A stretch of 17,818 bases of DNA from Dunaliella salina. Its lineage: Eukaryota > Chlorophyta > Chlorophyceae > Chlamydomonadales > Dunaliellaceae. The stretch is taken from contig MU069605.1 in assembly GCA_002284615.2 (NCBI GenBank), positions 237,978-255,795 on the forward strand. The letters are read 5' to 3'. The notes under the pieces were generated by a model. That model did not search any database, was not told the origin of the DNA, and worked only from the letters and a program-made list of their open reading frames with translations. This document shows positions 1 to 8,300 of this stretch, piece after piece. The first letter of the stretch is position 1; every line of letters begins with the position of its first letter. The position numbers and the translations under genes were made by a program.

Positions 1-28
1 CACACACATGCATTGAATGCTCTTGCAG

Positions 29-1177
29 GGGACCCTGCCCGCTGCACGTGATGAAGGACTGTTGGGTGCAGGGAGTCATCGATGAAAACACACTGGTGTG
101 GGGCCAGGGGCTGTATGACTGGATCCCAGCTAAGAATGTCAAGCTGCTGCTGCCCATGATTCGCACACCTGAAGGTGAGCATGCCATTCTTGGTTTCTGC
201 ATTCTCTCGTTGGGAAGGTTGCGCGCTAACGGGCCTTTCATGCTTCTCCAACGTCAGCCATCTTGCTTTTGCCTCTGTTAACTGGTTTTTGCTGAGGCGG
301 CTTCTGCTAGGTGGTCCATGGAGGGTGGGGGAGCCAAACATGTACCTTGTGCATGCGCACAAACCTCAGCGTCTGTTACTTAGAATTTTGAGCTGGGCTA
401 CCTCTTGCTTCATAATGGGAGTACCTGCAAGTTCTCAGACCAGGAGCGTGTGTGATCTTGCCTTTGTTCCATTTTGAGACAGCATGATGTGATGTCCTTA
501 TAAATTCCTGTTGTGCATGTTTCTGACTCACATGGAAGGGGCAGGTCCTGAGCTTACTGGACAGGGTCTTCAAGTAGGTCCCATGGTGAAGGCCAACTTG
601 CTGGAGTAGACTTCTGTGCCAGCTCATCCCTTGGTCTGTGTGGTGGGGCCCTCTTTTTCAGGATAGGTGATCTTTCTGCAATGCGCGCGGCCAGACTTTG
701 AGTGAAAAGAAGAACTGCGTGGGCTTTCTTTCTTTGTCACTTGGGCTTCGCGCGGCCCTTGCCCGCATGCTGCCCTCCACAGCATGCAAGAAAGAAGATC
801 GCATGCTGTGGAGGACAGTATGATGAACCCAGCAGCACGCGTTGCAGGCAGCCAACCCTGTTAATGTGTACGGTACCAATAATCATATTACTTTCATAAA
901 ATGGGTAATGTACCAATAATCATATTACTTTAATACAATGGGTAATCTGTAATATTACCGTGGATATACTGCAAAATGACTGTAATAACGATTACACCTC
1001 CAATCCTTACCTTATTTATGTGTTTTGCCCCTACCCCTCCTTGCAGTGCAGCTGGGCGCATGGATGAAGCGCACCTTCTCCCTGAAGCCTGCCCTCAGCA
1101 GCATACGCGAGCGCAGGCAGCGCGCAGGCACCACCGACCCCTCAGCACGCAGCATGCAAGTGGAGTGGATGCGCTGA
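29..1177 (+). CDS. C-terminal part of a GYF_2-domain protein (two exons: 29-174 and 1047-1177)
   Basis: Exon 29-174 follows a TTGCAG acceptor and ends at a GTGAGC donor. The second exon follows TTGCAG at 1041-1046 and stops at TGA 1175-1177. Joined across phase 1, the frame stays open. The first exon encodes a GPCPL start, then TLVWGQGLYDW and a following PAKNV, which is the GYF_2 (DUF4339) pattern of Gly-Pro, a Trp-x-x-Gly helix, TLVW and a GLxDW motif. GYF domains usually bind proline-rich peptides or act as protein-docking modules. The second exon gives a basic helix (AWMKRTFSLKPALSSIRERR) and ends EWMR. Plastid import component TIC56 is one algal/plant protein said to carry such a domain, but I cannot assign this gene to it. 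The 5' part lies outside the window. The exon structure is seen; the function is inferred from the fold alone. Confidence 0.68.
774..814. repeat. Perfect 14-bp inverted repeat in the intron
   Basis: CCTCCACAGCATGC at 774-787 is followed by a 13-nt A/G-rich spacer and its exact reverse complement at 801-814. In the pre-mRNA this could form a stable hairpin. It could also be the remains of a foldback insertion. No function can be read from it. Confidence 0.85.
873..946. repeat. 37-bp AT-rich tandem duplication
   Basis: Two copies of a unit beginning GTACCAATAATCATATTACT and ending ATGGGTAAT lie at 873-909 and 910-946, with only a few differences. A short inverted pair (GGTAAT ... ATTACC) overlaps the right end. 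It sits inside the host intron, 100 bp before the acceptor. Confidence 0.8.
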
Positions 1178-1372
1178 TGTCCACCCACCAACCAGTGGTG
1201 CATACGCGGCGGCAGAAGGCGGCCGGGCTTGCAGGCGCCTGTGCCAACATGTCTGTCCTTTCCTCTTGCAGTTCAGATGAGCATGTGCGAGTGGATGCGC
1301 TGGTGCTCACTACGCACTGGTGTATGTGGGGAGGCAGAGGCTGGCATGGCTTGCGGGTGTCTGTGCTAGCAC
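1151..1372. repeat. Imperfect direct duplication, about 126-bp offset, spanning the end of the host coding region
   Basis: The block 1151-1250 is repeated with divergence at 1280-1372. The shared core GTGGATGCGCTG occurs at 1165-1176 and 1291-1302, and both copies continue with CTGGTG/GTGGTG, GGCAGA, GGCTTGC and CTGTGC blocks. The first copy contains the stop codon of the GYF_2 gene; in the second the TGA is TGG. A TTGCAG acceptor-like motif at 1265-1270 precedes the second copy, so it could be a duplicated or alternative last exon, but its frame soon closes. Confidence 0.5.
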
Positions 1373-1634
1373 GACTGGTCATTGCTCAGTGGTCAGGAGT
1401 ACCGTGCCTCAGAGATCAGCATGTATATGTGTACGTGCTGTCACCACCCTCTGTGCCTGTGGACAGGCAGGGCTCAGCTCTGTCAGCAGCTGTGCCAGGA
1501 CATGGAACCTCTGTGCACTTGGCGTTTTGTGCAAACAGAGGGAACGCGCTGATTATGAACTGATGAGGATAAGGGGGATAACAAGAAGGCTCGTAGCTCA
1601 TTTAACAGGATGACAGTTGTTTGTTTTCTCATGC

Positions 1635-1639
1635 TGTAA
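1635..1639 (+). other. Possible polyadenylation signal (TGTAA)
   Basis: TGTAA lies 458 nt after the stop of the GYF_2 gene. In chlorophyte algae TGTAA acts as the near-upstream polyadenylation element. The distance would give a long but not unusual 3' UTR. A five-base motif is weak evidence by itself; another copy occurs inside the intron at 948-952. Confidence 0.35.
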
Positions 1640-1693
1640 ATCACAGGTGCTTCCCGTTTCTTGTGGCATTCAGCATGCATGCAGGGAGGCTGA

Positions 1694-1823
1694 GCAGGTG
1701 CAGGCAGCAGCTGGGCAGGTGCAGGGCTGGTGCAGGGCAGGCAGCAGCTGGGCAGGTGCAGGCTGGGCGGGTGCAGGGCTGGTGCAAGGCAGATGCAGGC
1801 TGGGCAGGTGCAGGCAGGAGCTG
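1694..1823. repeat. G/C-rich minisatellite
   Basis: This is a tandem array of short related units built from GGCAGGTGCAG, GCTGGTGCAGGGCAG and GCAGCAGCTG. A longer unit starting GCAGCAGCTGGGCAGG occurs at 1704 and again at 1741. It gives spurious open frames on both strands. It lies just downstream of the likely end of the host transcript. Confidence 0.75.
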
Positions 1824-2616
1824 AAACACAGTGTGAATCACAGCCCCTCCTGAAGTCAACCCAGCTTGGATAGTGCACACTGATAGGGCTGTGTGCTGGA
1901 GTCAAGGACAAGGAGTGGCATGCACAACAAGGAGGACAGCCAGCTGCAAGAGCACTGGATGTTGCCATCATGTGGCCACTTGTAGCAGGGCTGTGGTTTA
2001 GCGCTCTGCATTGCACTGGTCGCCTCGGCTGCGACGCACAAGGGGAGGACTGGTACCTTGTTGGGTCCCAGCTTTGCTCCAAACAGTTGTGCTGAGGGAT
2101 GGCAGGTGACAAGATGTGCGTCTGCTGTGCCGTCAAAGACAGAATCTTGTCCTTTTCTTGCGGTATCAGGCTTTTCTGGCTTGCACACTGTTTCCCCTGA
2201 GTGTTTTCTGTAGCACCCCTCCCTAGTGGCACATTGCAATTTATTGCCTCTGAAGGGTTGAAGATTTTGCTCTTCATGCGGTGTGCACCATTGCCTGCCC
2301 TCTGCTTCAAAATGCCATGTTGTGTTGCTAAACGCCCAGTGGTGTGGTGTGGGCACAACATATGTCGATTCAAAGCTACTGGTATGCGCTGCGGCTGCAT
2401 CATCGACTGATTGCGCTCACTGGTTCAGAATGCCAGCCTGGTTAGAACTGCAACGACTATCCCCAAGGGGTGCTTCCTTTGCGCAGTAACTGCATGATGG
2501 CTTAAACGCTCGTCAGGTCACTCTGTGCACGCTGGTCATCTTATGCAGCATTGATGCAAAGTCTCCTTGATTTCATTCGTGCCACACCTTGAACATGTTA
2601 TGCGAGTCTTTCCGCA
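1824..2616. other. Stretch with no supported gene
   Basis: Only chance-like open frames are seen, including part of a 306-codon minus-strand frame rich in Cys, Pro, His and Ala that shows no domain, runs through the minisatellite and is antisense to the host 3' region. No RNA gene, repeat family or splice structure was recognised. Confidence 0.4.
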
Positions 2617-3002
2617 CTAGATGCTGCTGAAGCAAACATAGAAGACTGCACAGACCAGGAGTGGCCCCTTGTTCTGAGGAAGGGGTCTTCCAGGCTGCTG
2701 AGGTGTCACCAAACTGCAGCAAAACAAAGTTACAAGAAAAAAAGAGGTTCCTCTCCAGTCAAAACGACTGATTGCTAGCCTGTTCACAAAAGGGAGGAGT
2801 TCATGAGTAAAAGGATAAGGGCTTCTGTTATTCTGATTCATCAAACAGCAAAAGACTGCACACGGTGAGAAGCAGGCATGGGAGCCGCCTGAGGAGCAGG
2901 GTGGGAGAGAGGGAGGAGATGCTCGAAAGATAAAGAAGCAAACTTCCTACCTGAGATTGCAGATTGGTGTGGGGTGCGTTTGAAAAAGGCTTGCAGTTTA
3001 TC
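2617..3002 (-). CDS. Weak candidate two-exon coding segment (exons 3002-2951 and 2888-2617)
   Basis: On the minus strand an acceptor-like GTGCAG is followed by an open segment (DKLQAFFKRTPHQSAIS) that ends at CAG/GTAGGA (donor at 2950). A 62-nt intron follows, with a strong pyrimidine tract and CTCCTCAG acceptor. After removal the same frame continues open to TAG at 2617-2619, giving about 107 residues. The second exon is partly hydrophobic (FFLVTLFCC), with no recognised domain. The joined open frame and good intron borders are seen; that it is a gene is inference. It could be chance, or the end of a gene whose 5' part was displaced by the neighbouring retroelement copy H. Confidence 0.25.
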
Positions 3003-3065
3003 CTGCACGTCTTTTGAGGTTCACAAAATCACAAGTAGGAGAAATAGAGGATAGAGTCATTCCAA

Positions 3066-3462
3066 ATGGCATGCTCAACTTACAAAGCATGGACACAAAG
3101 CCCAAATAAATTTGTAGGAAACGTCCTATGCAAATTTGGCCCAAGGAATGGCCGAGCCCAGAAAACTGCAACCAAAGTCCACTATCACGCTGACAAGACC
3201 TTAACAAACATTTACAGCCACCAAACATGCCATCCAATTACAACACAAGTGGAGAAATGGGGTTGGGGGGGGGGGGCTGTATATAGAAAAGCGAGGCGTG
3301 TAGCTGGACGGACGGGCGACAACGTGCTGGACCCACATTACCTGGGCTGCTCAAAGCTAGCCTTCGCTAGTGGGGCTCACTGTTAGTGCCAGCGCTGACT
3401 GTTGGGTCTTCCTTCAATGCGTGCTGGTTGTGTCAAGCACAGACTTTTACTTCTATTTTTAG
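3066..3462 (+). mobile_element. Copy H: 5'-truncated 3' end of the LINE-like element
   Basis: The left half encodes a decayed end of the endonuclease ORF (RAQKTATKVHY), comparable with KAQKTASYTF in copy E. From about 3290 it matches the 3' UTR of copy E (15040-15216): GGACGG, CGACAAC, GGACCC, CTGTTGG and a final AGACTTTTACTT tail in the same order. A short stem, GTGCT at 3421-3425 with AGCAC at 3436-3440, precedes the T-rich tail. A run of about ten G at 3266-3276 is included. The copy is 5' truncated, as is usual for LINE insertions. Confidence 0.6.
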
Positions 3463-3815
3463 GAAACGTTCCCTCTGACTATCGACAAATCTCCTGGGAT
3501 GCAAGAACATCACATGTAGGGAATTAGGATAAAGACTCAATGCCTAGTCAATCCATTGATAACCTCACACTCATGAATGCACAGATGCCTTTGCCAAGCA
3601 TCAGGCCGTTCAGGATGATGACACCCCTGCAGACACAATCTGCCCTCGTGTAAACCTTGAAGGCAACCCAATCATGGCACCACCTGGCTCGCTTTTGAGG
3701 AATCTGGCCACACCCGTGCAAGACACACAAGCTCACCTGTCCTCGAGCTTAAATACTTCTCTTCCAACCTCTATGATCCTCGAGGAAACACATACATTCA
3801 AAACAAGGTAACAAG
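3463..3815 (+). pseudogene. Copy G: fragment with RNase H C-terminus and following linker
   Basis: The frame from about 3571 encodes DAFAKHQAVQDDDTPADT and then NLEGNP. This matches DAIAKHQAKQ...GGNP in copy A and NLEGNPF in copy D, with about 80% nucleotide identity to D by eye over the NLEGNP region. The Asp of DAFAK is the last RNase H catalytic Asp in this family. After a frame change, LKYFSSNLYD matches LTYLPNLQDA of copy A. It starts where the tail of copy H ends and is broken by stops. No 3' UTR is present. Confidence 0.6.
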
Positions 3816-3834
3816 GGTTACAATCATTGTAACC
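3816..3834. repeat. Short perfect inverted repeat
   Basis: GGTTACAA at 3816-3823 and TTGTAACC at 3827-3834 form an 8-bp stem with a 3-nt loop. It lies at the point where similarity of fragment G to the other copies fades. The bases from here to about 3954 hold no recognised feature. Confidence 0.6.
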
Positions 3835-3954
3835 ATGATGGTGGCCTACAGCCCAAGACCCTGGCTGATCGGCTGCTGGTGAAACAATCTCAGCCAGCAT
3901 CAAAAATTGAAACCAACTCAGACAAATTTTTCGAAAACCTGTACGAGTCTTGAT

Positions 3955-4231
3955 TTAGAAATGTATTGATCTCAGCAATGCGTGGTAGCTCACCAAAAAA
4001 GGAATGAAGTCAGTGTTTGGAAGTTGGGTAAAGGTATGTAATGGTTTGAAAAACAATGAACACGTCCTTGTTTTTTCTGCGCAGCTCACACATCTCCAGG
4101 CAATTGCGATAGAAGAGAACATGTTTCCCGTCCTGGACTTCAGCGCACTCACACTTATTGCAAATGTTTGAACCATTCAAAACACAACTTGGAAAAGCCA
4201 ACACCAAGAGGGATACCACTCTATCTACCAA
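3955..4231 (-). pseudogene. C-terminal zinc-finger remnant of a different LINE
   Basis: A 73-codon frame (4231-4010) encodes CNKC, then QDGKHVLFYRNC and ELRRK. This is the usual C-terminal finger of many non-LTR retrotransposons: C-x2-C, a short acidic stretch, HVLF, then a Cys and a basic ELRRK-like helix. The Cys expected five residues after the His is Arg here, so the finger is probably broken. It does not resemble the CCHC knuckle of copies A-C and so marks a second LINE family. No RT domain is seen nearby. Confidence 0.5.
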
Positions 4232-4247
4232 AGTCTACTTTCTCTGC

Positions 4248-4500
4248 CAATAAAGAGGTTAGCAATGCCCTCTGAACCAAAGAAAAAGGAAAAAGAGAAT
4301 GTGTGCGGGGTATAGATGGCTCCCCCCATACCTAACAGGATAATACGGAGGGTGACTTGAGCTGAGGCCCTTGAAAGGTGATGACACAGGTTGCGGTGCT
4401 GCTGCTTGGAGGCTTCGAGCTGGCTGTTGGGCCGGGTGTGTTCGCAGTATTTGACTTCCACAAGATGGATGTGTGTCTCTGATCTGGGAGGAGCTGACTA
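4248..4500 (-). pseudogene. Copy F, distal part: second half of a restriction-like endonuclease domain
   Basis: The minus-strand frame reads HLVEVKYCEHTRPNSQLEAS, then KQQH and later IILLGMGGAIYT. It matches IEIKFCEDTRPEHQLNAAKQQH ... PILLGVGGTIYT in copy A and VEGKCCEHT in copy C. The E-x-K of the PD-(D/E)xK motif is intact (Glu at 4458-4456). The fragment ends in a T-rich stretch on its own strand near 4260-4285, before the other LINE remnant. The first half of the same domain lies 1.5 kb away at 5964-6255. Confidence 0.65.
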
Positions 4501-4689
4501 GGATCTCCGGTCTTGGAAGTAGGTGGAGGGGCTGTGGCTGGCGCTGATTCCTCCCTTTTTACCCCGCGCCCCCCTGCACTCCTCAAATTCTTTTATTTAC
4601 ATCGACCCAAGGAAATGGCGATTTCCCATAAGGGCATTTGCTCGTTCAAGATCAAAATAAACAGTGAAAAAGCTTGGGCTCCTAAGGCT

Positions 4690-4815
4690 GGAAGCAGAAA
4701 GGCAAAGTTCACAAGGAAGGACAGGAGGGAAGGGGCGAAAAGAAAGTCCATTGGGAAGGACAGGGGGGCAGGAGCAAACAAAGTCCACTGGGAAGGACAG
4801 GAGGGGAAGGGACAG
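4690..4815. repeat. Purine-rich degenerate tandem repeat
   Basis: Units built on GGGAAGGACAGGAGGG and AAAGTCCACTGGGAAGGACA recur at about 4716, 4755 and 4790. The strand is strongly purine-biased, which explains overlapping open frames on both strands. Confidence 0.6.
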
Positions 4816-5075
4816 AGTACTGAAAGGAAAGGATCGTTCAGCGTTCACCGCAGCAAAGATAAGGAGGGCGAGTCTACCGACACAGCAAAGGAAACTACTC
4901 TCTCACTAGCAGAGGCCACAAAAGGGGCAAAGGTACTGGTCTCTTGAAGACTCACACTGGGCTCTAACCCTGCAGACACCTAACTAGGGGACACACACAA
5001 TCCCAAGGGCTGGGAAACTGGAAAGTCTGCAGAAGCAACGGAACACTACTGCCCTCGGCCCCAGTCTCAAGCAAG

Positions 5076-5181
<106 letters not shown>

Positions 5182-5406
5182 GAACTGGAGACAAGGACAC
5201 ACACACAAACACCAAGGGACGCCAGCAAGCGACCCACGCCGGGGTGGCAGCACTGGAGCAAAACACAACCAGGGGAGACAAGCAAGCGCGCCCCGCTCCC
5301 TTCTCTCCGCGGGCTGAAATTCCAGGGGGCTGTCCAAAAAGAAAACAACCCCCCCGCCAGCCCCCCCCCCCTGCTATAGCTAGTAGCTACTCACCCGTGG
5401 ACTCAC

Positions 5407-5540
5407 ACAGGCCCTTCATACGAGAGCCATGCCCAGGCCTCCTTGATGGCCTTCCTCTGTTCATCTGGGCGGAGGTGGCGCAACAGGCTGTGGACATCGG
5501 CAAAGAGGTGGTCGCGGCCCCGAGCCAAGACGTAGCCCTC
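5407..5540 (-). other. Candidate exon or captured coding segment
   Basis: On the minus strand an open segment encodes GYVLARGRDHLFADVH, SLLRHLRPDEQRKAIKEAW and AWLSYEG. It reads like folded, charged helical protein, unlike the Pro/Ser-rich low-complexity frames around it. It ends at a consensus GTGAGT (5406-5401), so it may be an exon. Upstream, an in-frame TGA lies at 5543-5541, with AG dinucleotides that could serve as an acceptor just after it. No family was recognised. It may be host sequence carried into copy F. Confidence 0.35.
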
Positions 5541-5699
5541 TCAAGCCTGACGAGAGAGGGTGTGTAGGGGCTTGGTAGGAGGGGGCGGTGGGGGGGAGGG
5601 CTCCTGCTGCAGCTGACGGTGCTGCTGGGATGAAGGGAGCTGGGTCCGCCTAGCCACCTGAAGGGAGGCCGGTTGAGAAGCATGGGGAATGACGGGGGT

Positions 5700-5960
5700 C
5701 GGGCTGAGGGGGAGGGGGGTGGCGTGCTGCTGCTGGAGGGGGATCCAGCCCGTGCATGGGTGCTTGCACAGACCGGGGCGGAGGGCTGAGAGTTGCTCCT
5801 ACTGGAGGGGGATCCAGCACGTGCATGGTTGCTTGCACGGACCGGGGCGGAGGGCTGAGGGATGCTCCTGCTGGAGGGGGAGCCAGCCCGAGCATGGGTG
5901 CTTGCACAGGCCGGGGCGGAGGGCTGAGGGTTGCTCCTGTTGGGGGGGGTTCCAGCCGTG
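5700..5960. repeat. 69-bp minisatellite (three full units plus partial ends)
   Basis: Units start with GATCCAGC or close variants at 5742, 5811, 5880 and 5949, exactly 69 bp apart. Because 69 is a multiple of three, all frames stay open and repeat a 23-residue motif: Pro/Ser/Ala-rich in one minus-strand frame, Cys/Arg/Gly-rich on the plus strand. The array directly precedes (on the minus strand, follows) the Pro-Asp half of the copy F endonuclease. Confidence 0.92.
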
Positions 5961-5963
5961 CTC

Positions 5964-6255
5964 AATTGATGACATGGATCTTTACCTAGGCGCTCTTTTC
6001 AGAGGGATCAATAATAGAGCATCAGGCCGGCTGGAAGTGAGCCTATCCTTATCAGCGAAGCGGCATGGGAAAGTATATTCAGGGAGGGTTCTATTAGTAG
6101 CATGTTCTGGGATCTGTAGGTCTTGCAATGCAAGTCAGTCTGCTCTACCAATGCCCATGGAGGCAATGCCTGCCCCAAGAGGGCCTTTGCTGTTAACTTT
6201 TAGGAGGATTCTGCTGGCATATTGTGTCAGTCAGTTACCATACCGGACATGGTTG
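5964..6255 (-). pseudogene. Copy F, proximal part: first half of the endonuclease domain
   Basis: The minus-strand frame includes KGPLGAGIASMGIGRAD, then (after a stop) LALQDLQIPEHA, EYTFPCRFADKDRLTSSRPD and ALLLIP. This matches CPVGAGLVYTDIGSDFKLA, LQLPTHA, AYFFPRN, RLNSSRPDAVLITP in copy A. It supplies the SSRPD motif of the restriction-like endonuclease (Asp at 6023-6021). A TAG interrupts GRAD/LALQ and a TAA follows KRAPR. The 5' end on the minus strand, at about 6255, nearly touches the start of copy 0. Confidence 0.65.
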
Positions 6256-6260
6256 AATTT

Positions 6261-6670
6261 TTACATCCTAATACTCACTGTAATCTTACATCCTAATACT
6301 TACTAAACAAAGAGCTAAATCACTAGCATCCAAATTTAAAGACCATGCCATTCTAAGATTAAACACTATCTTTAACATGAGAGACACACTTTGTTTTCAG
6401 GGGGCTTCTGGGAGGGGTTTTGCTGGGCGCACGGCGGCAGAGGATGGGAGAAGGAGAATCTGGGCGTCCAGAGACATGGCAAGCAACCCTCCAGACCCCC
6501 TTTAGTTCTGTTTCTGGCTCTCTCCTGGGCTAGCTGTGTCTATTGCAGGTCCTGAGGGCTTTCTGGTGAGACCTCTAGCTTTCCAGTTAGTAGACCTTCC
6601 CTTAATGCACGCGGCATTTGGCTTGCCTAGACTTTTCTTTTCTTTTTTCTTCTTTTTCCTTTTTCTTTTA
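6261..6670 (+). mobile_element. Copy 0: 5'-truncated 3' end of the element
   Basis: From 6286 it aligns with 13935-14310 of copy B. GCTAAATCACTAGCATCC and GACCATGCCATTCTAAGATT belong to the end of the endonuclease ORF. The 3' UTR follows, with CAGGGGGCTTCTGGGAGGGG, TTTTGCTGGGCGCA, CATGGCAAGCAACCCTCC and TTAATGCACGCGGC. It ends in a T-rich tail (TTTTC-like units, 6631-6665). A 25-bp tandem repeat (TTACATCCTAATACT at 6261 and 6286) sits at its left edge. Its stem-loop is decayed compared with B and E. Confidence 0.72.
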
Positions 6671-6808
6671 TCATCCTGATAAGATGTGAAGGGCTGCCAA
6701 GCTCCCCACAGCTTGTCTGAGAGGGGTTATTGTAGGCAAGTGGAAATTTTGAAGCGCACTGCGCGTTTTTGATCAAAGAGTACCTGTGCGGTACTCAAAA
6801 ATGTGTAG
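6671..6808 (+). other. Short spacer between copies 0 and A, with a hairpin
   Basis: No coding similarity is recognised. GAGTACC at 6778-6784 and GGTACTC at 6790-6796 form a perfect 7-bp stem with a 5-nt loop. It may be the true left edge of copy A or leftover target sequence. Confidence 0.4.
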
Positions 6809-7440
6809 CCTCATTTTGAAAGAGAGAGTTGGCATGGTTCAGAAGGCACGCTTCTCCACAAAGACAAACTCAACTTTGGCCTCGGATGCACATCTATGGC
6901 AGTGAAATACCATTATCGGAATGCTCTTGCACTTACCTACAGCCTTCATGGCAAATCACGGCATGGCAGAATCACCAACCTGCTGCTACACCACCAAAGT
7001 GCTCATCTTCAATTCATTGCCCAGGGACACCATGGCCCTGTCTGCCAAACATCCAAATGCTTAAATTGATTACTCAAGTACGACCTACAAACTCGGCAAT
7101 ACATCAGCATTCATGTCAGTGGCCTGTAGCTAACCTTTCAAGGCCACTTGCTCTACGCTAACACCTTCCATTTAATAGCAAACACCCTCTGGTCCCCAAA
7201 AGCACCTACGCTACAGGGACAAGCACCCGGTCATCCACCCCCTCACAGAAGCGGGAATTTCAAATTTTCATTCTATCCTTGCTGACAGGTGCACGCGCAT
7301 CATGGATGTCAATTCTTTAAATTTCTGCCATCACACCACCTTTAATAAGAAACAGGCTATTGCCCTGAATAGGCTGGCTTCCCTTTTAAACTGCAACAAT
7401 TTAAGCCAAAGAGACATTGATCACATAATTGGGTGGGCCT
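6809..7440 (+). pseudogene. Copy A: C-terminal part of a reverse transcriptase (thumb/connector), decayed
   Basis: The frame carries LNFGLGCTSMAVKYHYRNAL, then TYSLHGKSRHGRITNLLLHHQ. This fits the region after the RT catalytic core of LINEs: a GGLG-like motif, TS(L/M), then an alpha-helical stretch with GR-G...LL..Q. Two stops interrupt it (TAA after CQTSKCLN, TAG after HVSGL), and a frame change at about 7195 leads to KHPVIHPLTEAGISNFHSIL, typical of the LINE thumb/connector (HPL..AGI). The frame closes with TAA at 7440. No YADD/FADD box occurs in the window. The RT assignment rests on motif memory, not a search. Confidence 0.45.
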
Positions 7441-8300
7441 AAAACTGATACCACACCCAACAAGCTCCAGAATTCAGGAAAATAGATAACGCCACCTTAG
7501 ACATGCTCACCCACTTCACACCCCTAGGGTGCTCATGGCTCAACCAGCACACTCCAACAACTTCACCCAATCATGGTAATTGTAGGAACAAGCGGCTCTC
7601 TGCCATACAAATCCTCCCCTGCACGCAATCTGCCCCAGAAACACAAACCTCAAAGGAGCATAAAAAGAACTCCGCTAGATTCTCATCATTCCCCACTGAA
7701 ACCACGGAAACCAATACACTGCCTGCAAACACAAATCCTCTGTAGAAACCTTATGGGACCATAAAAAATGGCATGCTGAGCAACAAGGCTCCAATGCCAT
7801 CCATACTGTTTTTAAGCACGAATTTCACATTCATGTTACCCTGGACTGTCTCGCCTGCTGCTCGCACTGATATTGAGTGTGCCTGCTGCCAAGTATGCAA
7901 TTACTACCAAAGCTATGAAACTGGAACCTTGGAGGATCCATTTCCTGATACGTATGTTTGTAATGTGTGCCACCGGACGTACCATTGGGGATGCATGAAG
8001 GAGCTTGGATGCTACTCGGATGAGCAAAGACAAGAAATTGCAACAGTTGACACATGGGCATGTCCTGCCTGTGCAAAACTAAATGATGCCCAAAAAGTTG
8101 AAAGAGAGCGGCAGACTAAACAAGAACTCAGGAGGGTCGCTTGGAAGCCCTCCTGGGAATCAGAGGATCTACAGGAGACATGGCCTAAATTTAAAGAGTG
8201 TTTGCTTAAGTTCGAAGCACAACAGAGCAAGCCTAACCTCTCAGCATCCACAGCAGATTCTCCCCTCTCAAATCTTGAAAGGCAGGGCTTTCAAATTTGA
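7441..8300 (+). pseudogene. Copy A: PHD-type zinc finger segment
   Basis: The frame starting at 7773 encodes a C4HC3 finger with ligands at residues C39, C42, C63, C66, H71, C74, C97 and C100: CQVC, CNVC, then TYHWGC and a W two residues before CPAC, as in PHD fingers. PHD fingers usually read histone H3 tails. A charged linker with WKPSWE follows. Upstream, 7441-7742 continues in the same frame with stops (TAA 7438, TAG 7743), and a better peptide across 7700-7865 lies in another frame (KSSVETLWDHKKWHAEQQ), showing at least two frameshifts. The frame ends at 8300, where the methyltransferase continues in the next frame. Confidence 0.68.

Larger units (their letters stand above)
175..1046 (+). 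other. Intron of the GYF_2-domain gene
   Basis: The intron is 872 bp, with GTGAGC at the donor and CCCCTCCTTGCAG at the acceptor. It contains no convincing coding sequence. It does hold a perfect inverted repeat (774-814) and an AT-rich 37-bp tandem duplication (873-946), described separately. Short open frames on both strands have no domain-like features. Confidence 0.62.

Noticed and set aside
976..1563. 195-codon plus-strand open frame
   Set aside because: It runs through the host acceptor and exon 2 in a different frame from the spliced GYF_2 product and has no domain-like features.
1483..2403. 306-codon minus-strand open frame
   Set aside because: It is rich in Cys/Pro/His/Ala, crosses a G/C-rich minisatellite and is antisense to the host 3' region; no motif or splice support.
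4513..4947. 144-codon basic plus-strand frame
   Set aside because: Lys/Gly-rich composition follows from the purine-rich repeat; antisense to copy F.
5387..5965. 192-codon minus-strand Pro/Ser-rich frame
   Set aside because: It is the minisatellite read in a low-complexity frame, out of frame with the protein-like segment at 5540-5407.
5689..6306. 205-codon plus-strand frame
   Set aside because: Its first half is the 69-bp minisatellite, whose length keeps all frames open; its second half is antisense to the copy F endonuclease.
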